Part shown: one piece after another, positions 23,328-32,350 of the stretch | How the letters are laid out: each line of letters begins with the position of its first letter | Numbering within the stretch: position 1 is the first letter of the stretch | Source of the DNA: Peribacillus sp. ACCC06369 | GTDB taxonomy: Bacteria > Bacillota > Bacilli > Bacillales > DSM-1321 | Assembly: GCF_030348945.1 (NCBI RefSeq) | Contig: NZ_JAUCEN010000002.1 | Location: forward strand, 3,534,001-3,598,000 | Length of the DNA stretch: 64,000 bases | Direction: 5' to 3' | Position numbers and translations under genes: made by a program | Notes under the pieces: generated by a model | What the model was told of the DNA's origin: nothing | Database searches by the model: none | The model's input: the letters and a program-made list of their open reading frames with translations, nothing else

Positions 23328-23933
23328 TTAATTGGTTACGTTTTGCATCGTCAGGAGGAGCTGATTATTCATGATTTTCGCTTCTTCTTTCGTTTCAGCA
23401 TGAATGACCCAAGCCACAGCTTCCACACATTCCTTCGGTAAGATTTCAGTCTCTAGTGTGAAAACGCTGGTTACCTCCCCTTTGGCGAGCGGTGAATAAG
23501 CCAGGAGCCCTTCTTTCAATGATTTGAAGCATCCCTCTTGATAAAGGCTTCCCTTACCTTGGATGCAATATTGAGAGATGCTTTTCCCTTTCACCAATCC
23601 ACCCAATAAGGCTATCGATTGAGGGGCTACATGTAAAATCGCCCGTTCATTCGGGCTATAAAAAGCCACCGCCTGTCTTTCGAAAGCGTTTTCATAGTGA
23701 AAAAACACTTTTGGGCGCTTAGTTTCAAATGAGGTATTCCTAATCGTGAACTTCGAAAAGGTCACCTGCCCTTGGGTATAAGTTTGAGAAAGTGTCCGGA
23801 TCTCCCCATTAGGATGACTCATCATATCTTCCTCAGGATACCAATCAAAACTCTCATCCATCCATAACCCAGCCTTTAACCCCTTACGATACATATCCTG
23901 GTTATCCTGCGGCATATACGCGATCGAATTCAT
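23328..23933 (-). CDS. Conserved-looking hypothetical protein
   Basis: 201 residues, ATG 23933 after AAGGGATGAT. No signal peptide or transmembrane segment. The sequence looks like a beta-rich soluble domain (VTFSKFTIRNTSFETKRPKV and VFFHYENAFERQAVAFYSPN). I recognise no family. It stands alone between rpmG and the long gap before yqzD. Confidence 0.6.
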   Translation of the reverse strand: MNSIAYMPQDNQDMYRKGLKAGLWMDESFDWYPEEDMMSHPNGEIRTLSQTYTQGQVTFSKFTIRNTSFETKRPKVFFHYENAFERQAVAFYSPNERAILHVAPQSIALLGGLVKGKSISQYCIQGKGSLYQEGCFKSLKEGLLAYSPLAKGEVTSVFTLETEILPKECVEAVAWVIHAETKEEAKIMNNQLLLTMQNVTN

Positions 23934-24358
23934 ATAATCATCCCTTCCCCTTCTTTATCCTTATATAACTTATCGTTAGGCGCTGACAGTGAAACTATCC
24001 ACTTTAGAATCTGCACACCATTTCCTTATAGGTTTATTAATTTTAACTATTCAAAATATTTCGTTTTTTCGATTTATTCTATCTTTATGTTAGCACTGAA
24101 TTGGCTGATGGACAATAAACACATTTTGTCGAATTTTATGTATGTTATATCTAAAGGGTTTTTTTCCCCTTTTTAGTGCCTGAATTTTTTTCTTCAACGA
24201 TAGTCATGAGGCATTTCGACAATAATTTGAAATAAAACAGACAATAATTGAAGGTAACTGCCACTTCCGAAGATATAAAAATATGAAAATCTCCAATTTA
24301 TTATAAAATATGTGTAAAATATAAGTATATGTCGAAATTTAGCTTCTGAGGTGAAATC
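23934..24358. promoter_or_regulatory. Long leader/promoter region of yqzD with Spo0A-like boxes
   Basis: 425 AT-rich bases without a gene. Three copies of the Spo0A-box core occur: TTTGTCGAA at 24125-24133 (perfect), TTCGACAAT at 24215-24223 (8 of 9 to the reverse box) and TATGTCGAA at 24328-24336 (8 of 9). A directly repeated GACAATAATT occurs at about 24218 and 24240. A weak terminator-like hairpin (AGGG-T6-CCCT) lies near 24155-24172. Spo0A control is inference; the heptamer occurs about as often as expected elsewhere in the window. Confidence 0.4.
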
Positions 24359-24739
24359 ATGGAAACACTTATCATCCTTCTTTTTTCATTAGCGATTGTC
24401 CTTCTTATCATTTCCTTTTTCAGTAAAGATAAGGTTGCCAAATTAGAAGAAGATTTAGAACAGATAACCATTACGTATATGCAGGATATCTACCAATTAA
24501 AGAAGAAGGTGAAGATTCTTGAAGAGGAATTCGTTATCCAGGATGACCCTGTTCCTCCCGTTAAGACTAAATCACTTGTCACTTCCAATGAAGTTGAACC
24601 TATTCATGAAATTCTAAAAAGTCAGGTTCTATCCTTATATAGTCAAGGTCTTTCTTTGGACCAGATCGCTAGCCAATCCTCGTTAACGAAGGAACAAACC
24701 ATTTCAGTGATCGAGCAACAAAGATTGCAGGGTGAATGA
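24359..24739 (+). CDS. yqzD: YqzD-like membrane-anchored protein with HTH-like tail
   Basis: 126 residues, ATG 24359 after GAGGTGAAATC. A transmembrane segment (residues 3-20), a coiled-coil stretch (about 24-60), a Pro-rich linker and a C-terminal helix-turn-helix-like motif (VLSLYSQGLSLDQIASQSSL). This layout is similar to SwrB. I assign YqzD by its place upstream of a YqzC-like gene near pst; the symbol is moderately sure. It overlaps or touches the next gene. Confidence 0.6.
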   Translation: METLIILLFSLAIVLLIISFFSKDKVAKLEEDLEQITITYMQDIYQLKKKVKILEEEFVIQDDPVPPVKTKSLVTSNEVEPIHEILKSQVLSLYSQGLSLDQIASQSSLTKEQTISVIEQQRLQGE

Positions 24740-24741
24740 AG

Positions 24742-25194
24742 ATGAACAAAGCAAGACTGCAAGGTCTTTCCGCCGGTATCATCTTTACAACAACAATCTT
24801 TGCCGGTTTTAATTATGGCACCGGATTAATCGAAGGTACCACTCCGACTGCAGAGGAAGCTAAGGAATTGCTCGTGAAGCAGGGATTCGTCGTTTCCCTT
24901 CCTATGGAGGAAACAAAAAAGACCGTCCAACCAAAGGATGCAGATAAAGATTTATTGGAGAATGAAGCATCAAAAAAAGATCAATCCATCGTCTCCTATA
25001 CGATTAAAGTGAAAACGAATATGACCACAACTGAAATTGCCGATAGGCTCTCCAAGGAAAAAATCATCGATGATGCTGCTGGATTTGAAGCTTATATAAA
25101 TGAACATGATTTCTCAAAAAAAGTTCAAATCGGCGAGTTTGTCGTTACGAATAATATGACATATAGACAATTGGCCAACACTTTGACCCATTAA
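24742..25194 (+). CDS. yqzC: YceG/MltG-like small membrane protein (YqzC-like)
   Basis: 150 residues from ATG 24742, which has AGGGTGA 8 bases upstream; an ATG at 24736 overlaps the yqzD stop. An N-terminal transmembrane segment (about 8-27), a charged linker, then IVSYTIKVKTNMTTTEIADR and the VQIGEFVVTNNMTYRQLANTL end resemble the LysM-like and YceG portions of MltG transglycosylases, without the catalytic domain. Such short forms are common in Bacilli. Coupled to yqzD. Confidence 0.65.
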   Translation: MNKARLQGLSAGIIFTTTIFAGFNYGTGLIEGTTPTAEEAKELLVKQGFVVSLPMEETKKTVQPKDADKDLLENEASKKDQSIVSYTIKVKTNMTTTEIADRLSKEKIIDDAAGFEAYINEHDFSKKVQIGEFVVTNNMTYRQLANTLTH

Positions 25195-25202
25195 TGAATA
25201 AG

Positions 25203-25251
25203 AGAGACTTTTTAATTGGACTTTGTCCGAAAAAAAAGCCTCTCTTTTTTT
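25203..25251 (+). terminator. Terminator of yqzD-yqzC
   Basis: AGAGAGACTTTTT pairs with AAAAAGCCTCTCT (one mismatch), followed by TTTTTTTC. It is A-rich on its other side and may also serve convergent phoU. Confidence 0.75.
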
Positions 25252-25270
25252 CAAATAAGAATGAATTCAT

Positions 25271-25924
25271 TCATTCATTCCTGCTGATATATCTCCCTCT
25301 TACCAGGAAGTAAATATTCTCTGCGATATTCGTTGTATGATCTGCCGTTCTTTCTAAATATCTGGCAATTAAGGAAAGCTGTGTGACCTGCTGTAGGTTT
25401 TTCTCATCTGAAAGGCGAAGGAGACTTCGAATCATCTCTCCATAAAAGCGATCAACCTCATCATCCATTTCAATGATTTCTCTTGAAAGAACAACATCTT
25501 CATTCTCAAATGCTTCTATTGAAAGTTGAATCATCTTTAAAGTAATATCGTGCATCTGCTTTAATGGTGTTAAAGGCAGAATAAATGGCTGGTCACCGAT
25601 TCGGATGGCTGATTTAGCGATATTCACACCAAAGTCCGCCATCCTTTCAATATCCGAGGCGATTTTTATGGCAGCAATGATACGCCTTAAATCAATCGCA
25701 ACCGGCTGCTGCTTAGCAATCAGTAAAATCGCAAAGTCATTAATTTCCTCTTCCAGTAAATCAGCTATTGTATCATCATCAATAACTTCAAGAGCCTCTT
25801 CAACATTCTTGTTTTCCAGTGCGGCATATGATTTTGATATCGCACCTGAAGCTAAATTAGCCAACTTCACTATTTTCTCTTGCAATTCTTTTAATTGAAG
25901 CTCAAAATTTTCACGAACAACCAT
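25271..25924 (-). CDS. phoU: Phosphate transport regulator PhoU
   Basis: 217 residues, ATG 25924 after GGAGATGCG. Two PhoU three-helix bundles with the metal-cluster motifs of the family (DDTIADLLEEEINDF, ASDIERMADFGVNIAK and RYLERTADHTTNIAENI). PhoU links the Pst transporter to the phosphate-sensing kinase and restrains it under phosphate excess. It is the last gene of the pst operon. Confidence 0.93.
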   Translation of the reverse strand: MVVRENFELQLKELQEKIVKLANLASGAISKSYAALENKNVEEALEVIDDDTIADLLEEEINDFAILLIAKQQPVAIDLRRIIAAIKIASDIERMADFGVNIAKSAIRIGDQPFILPLTPLKQMHDITLKMIQLSIEAFENEDVVLSREIIEMDDEVDRFYGEMIRSLLRLSDEKNLQQVTQLSLIARYLERTADHTTNIAENIYFLVRGRYISRNE

Positions 25925-25942
25925 TATCGCATCTCCTTTTCA

Positions 25943-26770
25943 TTAGCCAAAACGTCCGGTAATATAATCTTCTGTTCTCTTATCATTCGGGTTCGAAAAG
26001 ATGGTGTTGGTGTCGGAATACTCGATGACTTCCCCATTTAAGAAGAAGGCCGTTTTATCAGAGATACGAGCCGCCTGCTGCATGTTATGGGTAACGATGA
26101 TGATGCTGAAATCCTTTTTCAGTTCTTGGACCAATTCTTCTATTTTCAAAGTGGAAATAGGATCAAGAGCAGAAGTCGGTTCATCCATTAAAATGACATC
26201 TGGTTCAATCGCCAGACAGCGAGCGATACAAAGGCGCTGTTGTTGTCCACCAGAAAGGCCATACGCATTTTCATGCAGACGGTCTTTCACTTCATCCCAA
26301 ATGGCTGCCCCTTTTAAACTCTTTTCCACGATTTGGTCCAGAATTTTTTTATTTTTGATACCGTGGATTTTTGGTCCGTATATGACATTTTCATAAATTG
26401 ATTTAGGGAAGGGATTAGGCTTTTGGAAAACCATACCAACCTGTGTCCTTAAATCTTCTACCTTGTAAGACTGATCTAGAATATTGCGGTTCCTATATTT
26501 AATCTGGCCTGTCGTTTTAACATTCGGGACTAGTTCGATCATTCGGTTCAATGTTTTGATGTAGGTAGATTTCCCACATCCTGATGGCCCGATAATGGCT
26601 GTCACTTCATTTTGATACATATCTAGGTTAATATTTTTTAAAGCATGGTTTTCGCCGTACCATAAATTGAGATCTGACGTTTCATACACCGTTTCCTTTA
26701 AGAAAACAGAATCTGCATTTTCTATTCCAACTGTTGGAGCCTTTTTGGGTCCCTCTAATGTCATATTCAT
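25943..26770 (-). CDS. pstB: Phosphate ABC transporter ATP-binding protein PstB
   Basis: 275 residues. Walker [10 protein letters not shown] (61-69), signature LSGGQQQRL, Walker [14 protein letters not shown] and the switch His in THNMQQA are intact. It drives phosphate import through PstC/PstA. Start ATG 26770 after GGAGGAAGGAAAGA. There is a single PstB here, where B. subtilis has two. Confidence 0.95.
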   Translation of the reverse strand: MNMTLEGPKKAPTVGIENADSVFLKETVYETSDLNLWYGENHALKNINLDMYQNEVTAIIGPSGCGKSTYIKTLNRMIELVPNVKTTGQIKYRNRNILDQSYKVEDLRTQVGMVFQKPNPFPKSIYENVIYGPKIHGIKNKKILDQIVEKSLKGAAIWDEVKDRLHENAYGLSGGQQQRLCIARCLAIEPDVILMDEPTSALDPISTLKIEELVQELKKDFSIIIVTHNMQQAARISDKTAFFLNGEVIEYSDTNTIFSNPNDKRTEDYITGRFG

Positions 26771-26786
26771 TCTTTCCTTCCTCCAA

Positions 26787-27665
26787 TCAGTATCTTTTCT
26801 GGAATTTGTTACGGATTATGACAGCTATCGAATTCATTAAAATTAACAGAGCAAGTAAAACGATAATACCCGCAGCCGCAACCTGCTGAAATTCCTCCTG
26901 TGGCCGGGATGTCCAGTTATAGATTTGCATCGGTAGCACCGTAAATGTATCCATGACCGATTGCGGTAAAAATGCGATGAACAACGGGATACCAACTACC
27001 ACTAATGGTGCCGTTTCTCCAATCGCCCGGGATAAAGCGAGTATTCCACCTGTCAAAATACCAGGTATCGCAGCTGGAAGAACCACTTTCAAAATCGTCT
27101 GCCATTTTGTTGCACCCATTCCATAAGAAGCTTCCCTTATATCACGCGGTACAGAACGTATGGCTTCCTGAGCTGCAACAATGATGACTGGCAAGACGAG
27201 TAGACTCATCGTCAAACCTGCTGCCAACACGGAGCGATCCAAGGCTAGAGCCCTAACGAAAACCGTCAAACCGAGTAATCCAAATACAATTGACGGAACA
27301 CCTGCCAGATTGGAAATATTCAACTTTATAAAAGTGGTGATCCAATTCTTTCTTGCATATTCCTCTAAATAGATCGCCGTTCCCACACCGAGAAAAAGGG
27401 AAATTGGAGTAACGACGGCCATTAACCATATAGAACCGATAAGAGCTGCCTTTACACCAGCCTCTTCCGGTCTTCTTGAAGCGAAATTCTGGAAGAAATC
27501 CAAATTCAAATGACCAATTCCTTGAGTCAATATCCGATAAAATAAGATGGCCAATACCAGAAGGCCAAATAAGGTTGCTAAGAAGAATAATCCTTTACAT
27601 ATCGAGTTAACCGCCAGCCGAGTGGGCATTTTCTTTACAACATGATCTTTGTTTATCAGTTTCAT
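26787..27665 (-). CDS. pstA: Phosphate ABC transporter permease PstA
   Basis: 292 residues with six predicted transmembrane helices and the EAA-loop typical of ABC permeases ([26 protein letters not shown]). The start lies 3 bases after the pstC stop, with GGAGG inside the pstC end. It forms the membrane channel with PstC. Confidence 0.94.
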   Translation of the reverse strand: MKLINKDHVVKKMPTRLAVNSICKGLFFLATLFGLLVLAILFYRILTQGIGHLNLDFFQNFASRRPEEAGVKAALIGSIWLMAVVTPISLFLGVGTAIYLEEYARKNWITTFIKLNISNLAGVPSIVFGLLGLTVFVRALALDRSVLAAGLTMSLLVLPVIIVAAQEAIRSVPRDIREASYGMGATKWQTILKVVLPAAIPGILTGGILALSRAIGETAPLVVVGIPLFIAFLPQSVMDTFTVLPMQIYNWTSRPQEEFQQVAAAGIIVLLALLILMNSIAVIIRNKFQKRY

Positions 27666-27668
27666 GTT

Positions 27669-28610
27669 TTAATATTCCTCCCTGAACTTGCGGGAGATGA
27701 ACTGCGCCAATAAATTCATAATAAGCGTAAAGACGAACAGTGTCATTCCAACCGCATATATGCTGTAGTAAATCGTTGTCCCATACCCTGCGTCTCCAGT
27801 ACTCACCTGTACGATATAGGCAGTCATCGTTTGAATAGAACTTGTGACGTCCATACTCATACTTGGAGTCGATCCACCTGCGACACTTACGATCATGGTC
27901 TCTCCAATCGCTCTGGATAAAGCCAGGACAATTGAAGCAACGATTCCGGACATGGCCGCTGGCAATACCACTTTAATCGTCGTTTCCAGTTTCGTAGCAC
28001 CTAGAGCATACGCACCTTCACGAATCGATTTCGGTACTGAGACAAGTGCATCTTCCGATAAAGAGGCAATCATTGGCATGATCATGATTCCTACCACAAT
28101 CCCAGGACTTAAGGCATTGAACATGTCAAGGGAAGGAAAAATATCCCGCAATACTGGCGTTACAAAGGTTAAGGCAAAGAAGCCGTAAACGATAGTAGGG
28201 ATTCCAGCTAAAACTTCTAAAATCGGCTTAATGATTCTCCGTGTTTTCTCCGATGCATATTCACTCAAGAAAATGGCTGTTGCAAGACCTACCGGAACTG
28301 CAACTAACGCCGCTATTACCGTTACCTTCAACGTTCCAACAACAAGTGGCATAACCCCATAGGAAGGCGTGGATGCAAAGGGTAACCATTTTTGTCCTGT
28401 TAAAAACTCCACGATGGACACTTTGTCAAAAAATATAAAAGTTTCAAAAATCAACGTAAGGATTATTCCAATGGTTATAAATACAGAAATCACAGCTGTA
28501 AGGAATAACAGCTTAGGAATGATTTTCTCTATATTCCATCTTTTTTTGCTTTTCTTTTCTAATATCAATCGCTGTACAGAATAGGTATCTGTTTGTTTCG
28601 GTTCCAACAT
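27669..28610 (-). CDS. pstC: Phosphate ABC transporter permease PstC
   Basis: 313 residues, ATG 28610 after GGAGGATAC. Six transmembrane helices and the EAA loop (REGAYALGATKLETTIKVVLPAAMSG). The N-terminus is cytoplasmic and rich in Lys. Partner of PstA in the phosphate channel; separated from pstS by a stable hairpin. Confidence 0.94.
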   Translation of the reverse strand: MLEPKQTDTYSVQRLILEKKSKKRWNIEKIIPKLLFLTAVISVFITIGIILTLIFETFIFFDKVSIVEFLTGQKWLPFASTPSYGVMPLVVGTLKVTVIAALVAVPVGLATAIFLSEYASEKTRRIIKPILEVLAGIPTIVYGFFALTFVTPVLRDIFPSLDMFNALSPGIVVGIMIMPMIASLSEDALVSVPKSIREGAYALGATKLETTIKVVLPAAMSGIVASIVLALSRAIGETMIVSVAGGSTPSMSMDVTSSIQTMTAYIVQVSTGDAGYGTTIYYSIYAVGMTLFVFTLIMNLLAQFISRKFREEY

Positions 28611-28642
28611 GTATCCTCCATTTCAGACACGCAATATTAAGG

Positions 28643-28684
28643 GGCTACCCAATCCCCCTATTTATACTAAGAGATTGGGCAGCC
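28643..28684 (-). promoter_or_regulatory. Intercistronic hairpin between pstS and pstC
   Basis: GGCTACCCAATC pairs with GATTGGGCAGCC with one mismatch and an 18-base loop. No T-run follows on the minus strand. Such a hairpin can stabilise pstS mRNA or partly end transcription so that the binding protein is made in excess. Confidence 0.65.
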
Positions 28685-28695
28685 TGTTAAACAGA

Positions 28696-29661
28696 TTATT
28701 TTTTTAGTTCGTTCAATTTTTCAAGATCCTTCTTGTACTCTTCTTCCGGTAAGCTAACGTAGCCTACTTCTTCAGAAAGCTCTCCAGCATTTTCAATGAC
28801 GAATTGAGTATAATCAGCCACTTGTTCCTTTTCAGCTACACTTTTATTGGATACATATGTGTACAGAGGACGAGACAGTGGTGCATACTCCCCGCTTTTA
28901 ATCGTTTCATGGGTAGGCTCAACAGCACCCTTACCATTATCGATGGATACAACTTTTAATTTATCCTTATTTTCTGCATAGTAAGCAAATCCGAAGAAAC
29001 CAATCGCATTTTTGTCACCTTCGACCCCTTGTACAAGAACGTTATCATCTTCAGAAAGAGTCGCATTTTCGACCATTGGTTTTTCCTCTAAAATAACTTC
29101 GTTGAAATAATCGTATGTGCCAGAATCAGTTCCCGGAGAGTAAAATTTAATTTCTTCCTTCGGCCATTCCGGACGTATATCAGACCATTTCTTCACTGAT
29201 CCATTGTCAACCCAAAGCTTTTTTAGTTCGTCAACTGTCATTTTATCAATGAACTCATTATCTTTATTGACAACGATAGAAATACCATCAAACGCAAGCT
29301 TCATTTCTGTATACTTAACTCCCTTTTCATCAAGTAACGCACTTTCTTCGTCTTTGACTGGTCGGGACGCATTACTTAGATCCGTTTCACCAGCGATGAA
29401 TTTTTTAAATCCGCCACCTGTTCCCGATGATCCTACAGATACTTTAACATCAGGTTGTTCCGCCATATATTCTTCAGCAACTGCTTCCATGATTGGAAAT
29501 ACAGTCGATGAACCATCCATAATCACTTCGCCCTTGAGTTGATCTGAAGCCGTTTCATTTCCTTTACCGCTATTTGTAGTATCATTAGATCCACATCCAG
29601 CTGCCACTGCGATTACTCCACCCATTACTGCAGTCATTGCCATAAATTTGAAACGTCTCAT
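28696..29661 (-). CDS. pstS: Phosphate-binding lipoprotein PstS
   Basis: 321 residues, ATG 29661 after AGGGGGATATACAA. Lipobox AAGC with Cys 23, then an Asn/Gly-rich stalk and the PstS fold with the phosphate-loop motifs DGSSTVFPI and GSSGTGGGFK, and DSGTYDYF. It captures phosphate outside the membrane for PstCAB. First gene of the operon, controlled by the PhoP boxes upstream. Confidence 0.95.
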   Translation of the reverse strand: MRRFKFMAMTAVMGGVIAVAAGCGSNDTTNSGKGNETASDQLKGEVIMDGSSTVFPIMEAVAEEYMAEQPDVKVSVGSSGTGGGFKKFIAGETDLSNASRPVKDEESALLDEKGVKYTEMKLAFDGISIVVNKDNEFIDKMTVDELKKLWVDNGSVKKWSDIRPEWPKEEIKFYSPGTDSGTYDYFNEVILEEKPMVENATLSEDDNVLVQGVEGDKNAIGFFGFAYYAENKDKLKVVSIDNGKGAVEPTHETIKSGEYAPLSRPLYTYVSNKSVAEKEQVADYTQFVIENAGELSEEVGYVSLPEEEYKKDLEKLNELKK

Positions 29662-29710
29662 TTGTATATCCCCCTAAGAATTTTATATGAATATTTTGTC
29701 CTACTCTCAC

Positions 29711-29785
29711 ATCATACGTTTAGACTGTAAATCCCGTTTAAAGCAATTGTAAATGTTCAGTAAATAATTGTGTTTATATTGTAAA
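29711..29785 (-). promoter_or_regulatory. pst promoter with six PhoP boxes
   Basis: On the minus strand TTTACA-like hexamers recur with an 11-bp period: (plus coordinates) 29780-29785, about 29770-29775, 29759-29764, 29748-29753, 29737-29742 and 29726-29731; three are exact TTTACA. The -10 TATGAT lies at 29711-29716. This is the known arrangement of PhoP-P-activated promoters in Bacillus (TT(A/T/C)ACA repeats). Confidence 0.85.
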
Positions 29786-29950
29786 GGTAGTCAAAGTCTT
29801 TTAATCACTCTCTTATTTTGTGCCCAAGGGGTATTTACATGTGCGGGAAATTACTCCAACTGAAGTGATTATAAATCTCTTTCATAAGGGGAAAGTGCAA
29901 AGCTCGAGGCATTCTGATAGCATCACTGAGCAATTTTATTTTATGACAAA

Positions 29951-29985
29951 AAAACACGTTTTCGGTTTACCCAAAAACGTGTTTT
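29951..29985 (-). terminator. Terminator of pbpA
   Basis: AAAACACGTTTT and its exact complement around an 11-base loop, followed on the minus strand by TTTGTC. It lies 6 bases after the pbpA stop. Confidence 0.8.
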
Positions 29986-29991
29986 AACCTT

Positions 29992-32160
29992 TTATTCATT
30001 TTCCTGGCTTTTTCTAACTTCAGCCTGGTCCTTTTGGACGTCTTTACCATTCTCCACTTTCAAATCAGTCGAGGTTTCAGTATTTTCCTTCTTTGCCCGT
30101 TCTTTCTTCAGATCGAAATAAGTATCCATAATCTCTTCGCCAATTTTTTTACTCATATCATGACCCGAATGGCCCTGGTACGCCCACGGTACAACAACAG
30201 CAAAAGCAACTTCCGGATTTTTAGCAGGGGCATAGCCGACCAACGTGATATTCATCGTATCTTGAGGTTCGCTATAATCCGCTCGGTTCGGACCATCATA
30301 GAACGCTTGCGCCGTTCCGGTTTTAGCCGCTACCGTATATGGTTTCTTACCAAAATACTTATATGCTGTTCCGCCTTGTTCCATGGAAACTTTCTCGAAA
30401 CCGCTCTGCACACGTTCTATCCATTCTTCCTTCATCTCAAGACGATTAAGGACAGTTGGTGAAACGTCTTCCGCAATAGGACCCAATTCCTCATTATTAT
30501 CTACCGGATCGCGGATTTCCTTAACCATATGCGGCTTCATGCGGTTACCGCCATTCGCAATGGCTGAAACATACTGCACAAGCTGAATCGGTGTGTACGT
30601 ATCGTACTGTCCGATTGCGAGGTCAAGCAGTTTACCTGGTGACGTTTCCGAACCTTTGAATCCACTCATTTCATTCGGGAGGTCGATCCCCGTTCGGACA
30701 CCCAAGCCAAACTGGGCAAATGAATTACGCATGGTTGAAAAGGCACTTGAACTTATATTCAAAGGTTCATTCGGCACATAATGCGCACCTGCAATATTAA
30801 TTGCCGTTCTGAACATATAAACGTTCGAGGATACTTTTAACGCAGTCAAATCATTAATGTTCCCAAAGTTACTATATGAGCCTTTTTCCTTTGTACCCTT
30901 AATCTTCAGCTTCGTATCATAAAAGTATGTACCTGGCTGAATGGCTCCTTGCTGATAACCGGTCAAAACAGTTGCGCCTTTTACTGAGGAGCCCATTGTA
31001 TAGGAAGTCGTAATATTCCCTAATGCAAAGTCCTCTATGGAAGATTTCCCTGTTTTTGAATCCTTCTCATATTTCTTACCCGCCATCGTTAAAATTTCCC
31101 CTGTATCGGGATCCATCATGACGACAAAGGCCCTGTCCAAGAATTTGGTGTTACCCATTTTTTTCTTGGCAATCAATTCCTTTTCAATGATTTCCTCTGT
31201 TGCAAGCTGTAAATCCATATCAACTGTCAATATAAGATCTTTTCCTCGCGAACCTTCAGTAATCACTTCGGAATCGACAACATTTCCTGATTTATCGGTC
31301 ACATTCCTTACTTTCGCTTTCTGCCCTTGGAGGATATCCTCATATTGCGCCTCAATATAACTCTTACCTACACGGTCATTCCGGCTGTAATCACGTGCAA
31401 GGTAGTAGTTCAGGCTTTCACTAGGCAAACCCTCTTCAGATGAAGAAACTTTACCTAATACAGATTTAAGCGTTTTATTATACGTATAAAAACGATCCCA
31501 ATCTGTTGATATATCGACCCCTGGGAGCGAATCAAGGTTTTCACTCACCTTAGCGAATTCTTCTTTCGTTACTTTCTTGTTTTTCACAATTTGCGGGGTA
31601 AGGGCATATCCGCTAGCAAATTCCCTATAGATGGCAAGGACTTCCAGCTCATCTTTCGAAAGCTCTATTTCATCTGAAGTAATCCGATCAAGCTGAAGCT
31701 TATACAAATCACTTTCTTCCAGCTCTCCCTCTTCCACCTTTTTCCTCTCTTTATCCGTAACATTCTTCTCGGCCAACTTTGGATTATTTAAAATCCAAAA
31801 ATCCTTTTTATCGCGCTCAGTCACTTTTTTTGTGTCTTTTTCGATCAGCTTCGCGAGTTTTTCAGCCGTTTCCACCATTTCTGTTTGTTTCGTACCTTGC
31901 TTTCGTGTATATGTAATTGCATCCAGTGGTTGGTTATCGACCATCAATTTTAAATTCCGGTCATACATTTTCCCACGGGGCACCGAATTATTCACGGTCA
32001 CTTCCTCTGTTCTTTCAATCTCACGCCGGTAATCATCACCATAAACAATCTGTACAACACCCAAGCGTAAAATTAAAGCGGAAAACAAAACAAACACTAA
32101 AAAGAAAAGAATATTCAATCTGAAAGGCACATGCGTCTTTTTCTTTTTCTTTTTATTCAC
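29992..32160 (-). CDS. pbpA: Class B penicillin-binding protein PbpA (PBP2a)
   Basis: 722 residues from GTG 32160 (AAAGGA 11 bases upstream); a GTG at 32172 is also in frame. A Lys-rich cytoplasmic start, one transmembrane helix (about 15-40), the PBP dimerisation domain with VPRGKMYDRN, then the transpeptidase with SSVK (Ser near 391), SSN and KTGTA. It cross-links peptidoglycan during cylindrical growth. Very close to B. subtilis PbpA throughout. Downstream of yqgE. Confidence 0.93.
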   Translation of the reverse strand: MNKKKKKKTHVPFRLNILFFLVFVLFSALILRLGVVQIVYGDDYRREIERTEEVTVNNSVPRGKMYDRNLKLMVDNQPLDAITYTRKQGTKQTEMVETAEKLAKLIEKDTKKVTERDKKDFWILNNPKLAEKNVTDKERKKVEEGELEESDLYKLQLDRITSDEIELSKDELEVLAIYREFASGYALTPQIVKNKKVTKEEFAKVSENLDSLPGVDISTDWDRFYTYNKTLKSVLGKVSSSEEGLPSESLNYYLARDYSRNDRVGKSYIEAQYEDILQGQKAKVRNVTDKSGNVVDSEVITEGSRGKDLILTVDMDLQLATEEIIEKELIAKKKMGNTKFLDRAFVVMMDPDTGEILTMAGKKYEKDSKTGKSSIEDFALGNITTSYTMGSSVKGATVLTGYQQGAIQPGTYFYDTKLKIKGTKEKGSYSNFGNINDLTALKVSSNVYMFRTAINIAGAHYVPNEPLNISSSAFSTMRNSFAQFGLGVRTGIDLPNEMSGFKGSETSPGKLLDLAIGQYDTYTPIQLVQYVSAIANGGNRMKPHMVKEIRDPVDNNEELGPIAEDVSPTVLNRLEMKEEWIERVQSGFEKVSMEQGGTAYKYFGKKPYTVAAKTGTAQAFYDGPNRADYSEPQDTMNITLVGYAPAKNPEVAFAVVVPWAYQGHSGHDMSKKIGEEIMDTYFDLKKERAKKENTETSTDLKVENGKDVQKDQAEVRKSQENE

Positions 32161-32283
32161 ACTAAGCCACACATCCTTTTTACATAGTCATAATAGTCCT
32201 ATACTATTCTATAGAACATTTATATTTTTTTCTACCTTAGTGTTCTAGAAATATTAAACATCTAACGAACTTTACATAAAAAG

Positions 32284-32319
32284 TGACTTACGGCTCATAT
32301 TTCCTAAAACCGTAAGTCA
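32284..32319 (-). terminator. Second hairpin/terminator after yqgE
   Basis: TGACTTACGG and CCGTAAGTCA form a perfect 10-bp stem followed on the minus strand by CTTTTTATG. Confidence 0.65.
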
Positions 32320-32331
32320 TGGATATTGAAA

Positions 32332-32350
32332 AGAGGCCACTAAGGCCTCT
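32332..32350 (-). terminator. Terminator overlapping the yqgE stop
   Basis: AGAGGCC, 5-base loop, GGCCTCT followed on the minus strand by TTTTC; it contains part of the stop codon. Confidence 0.65.
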
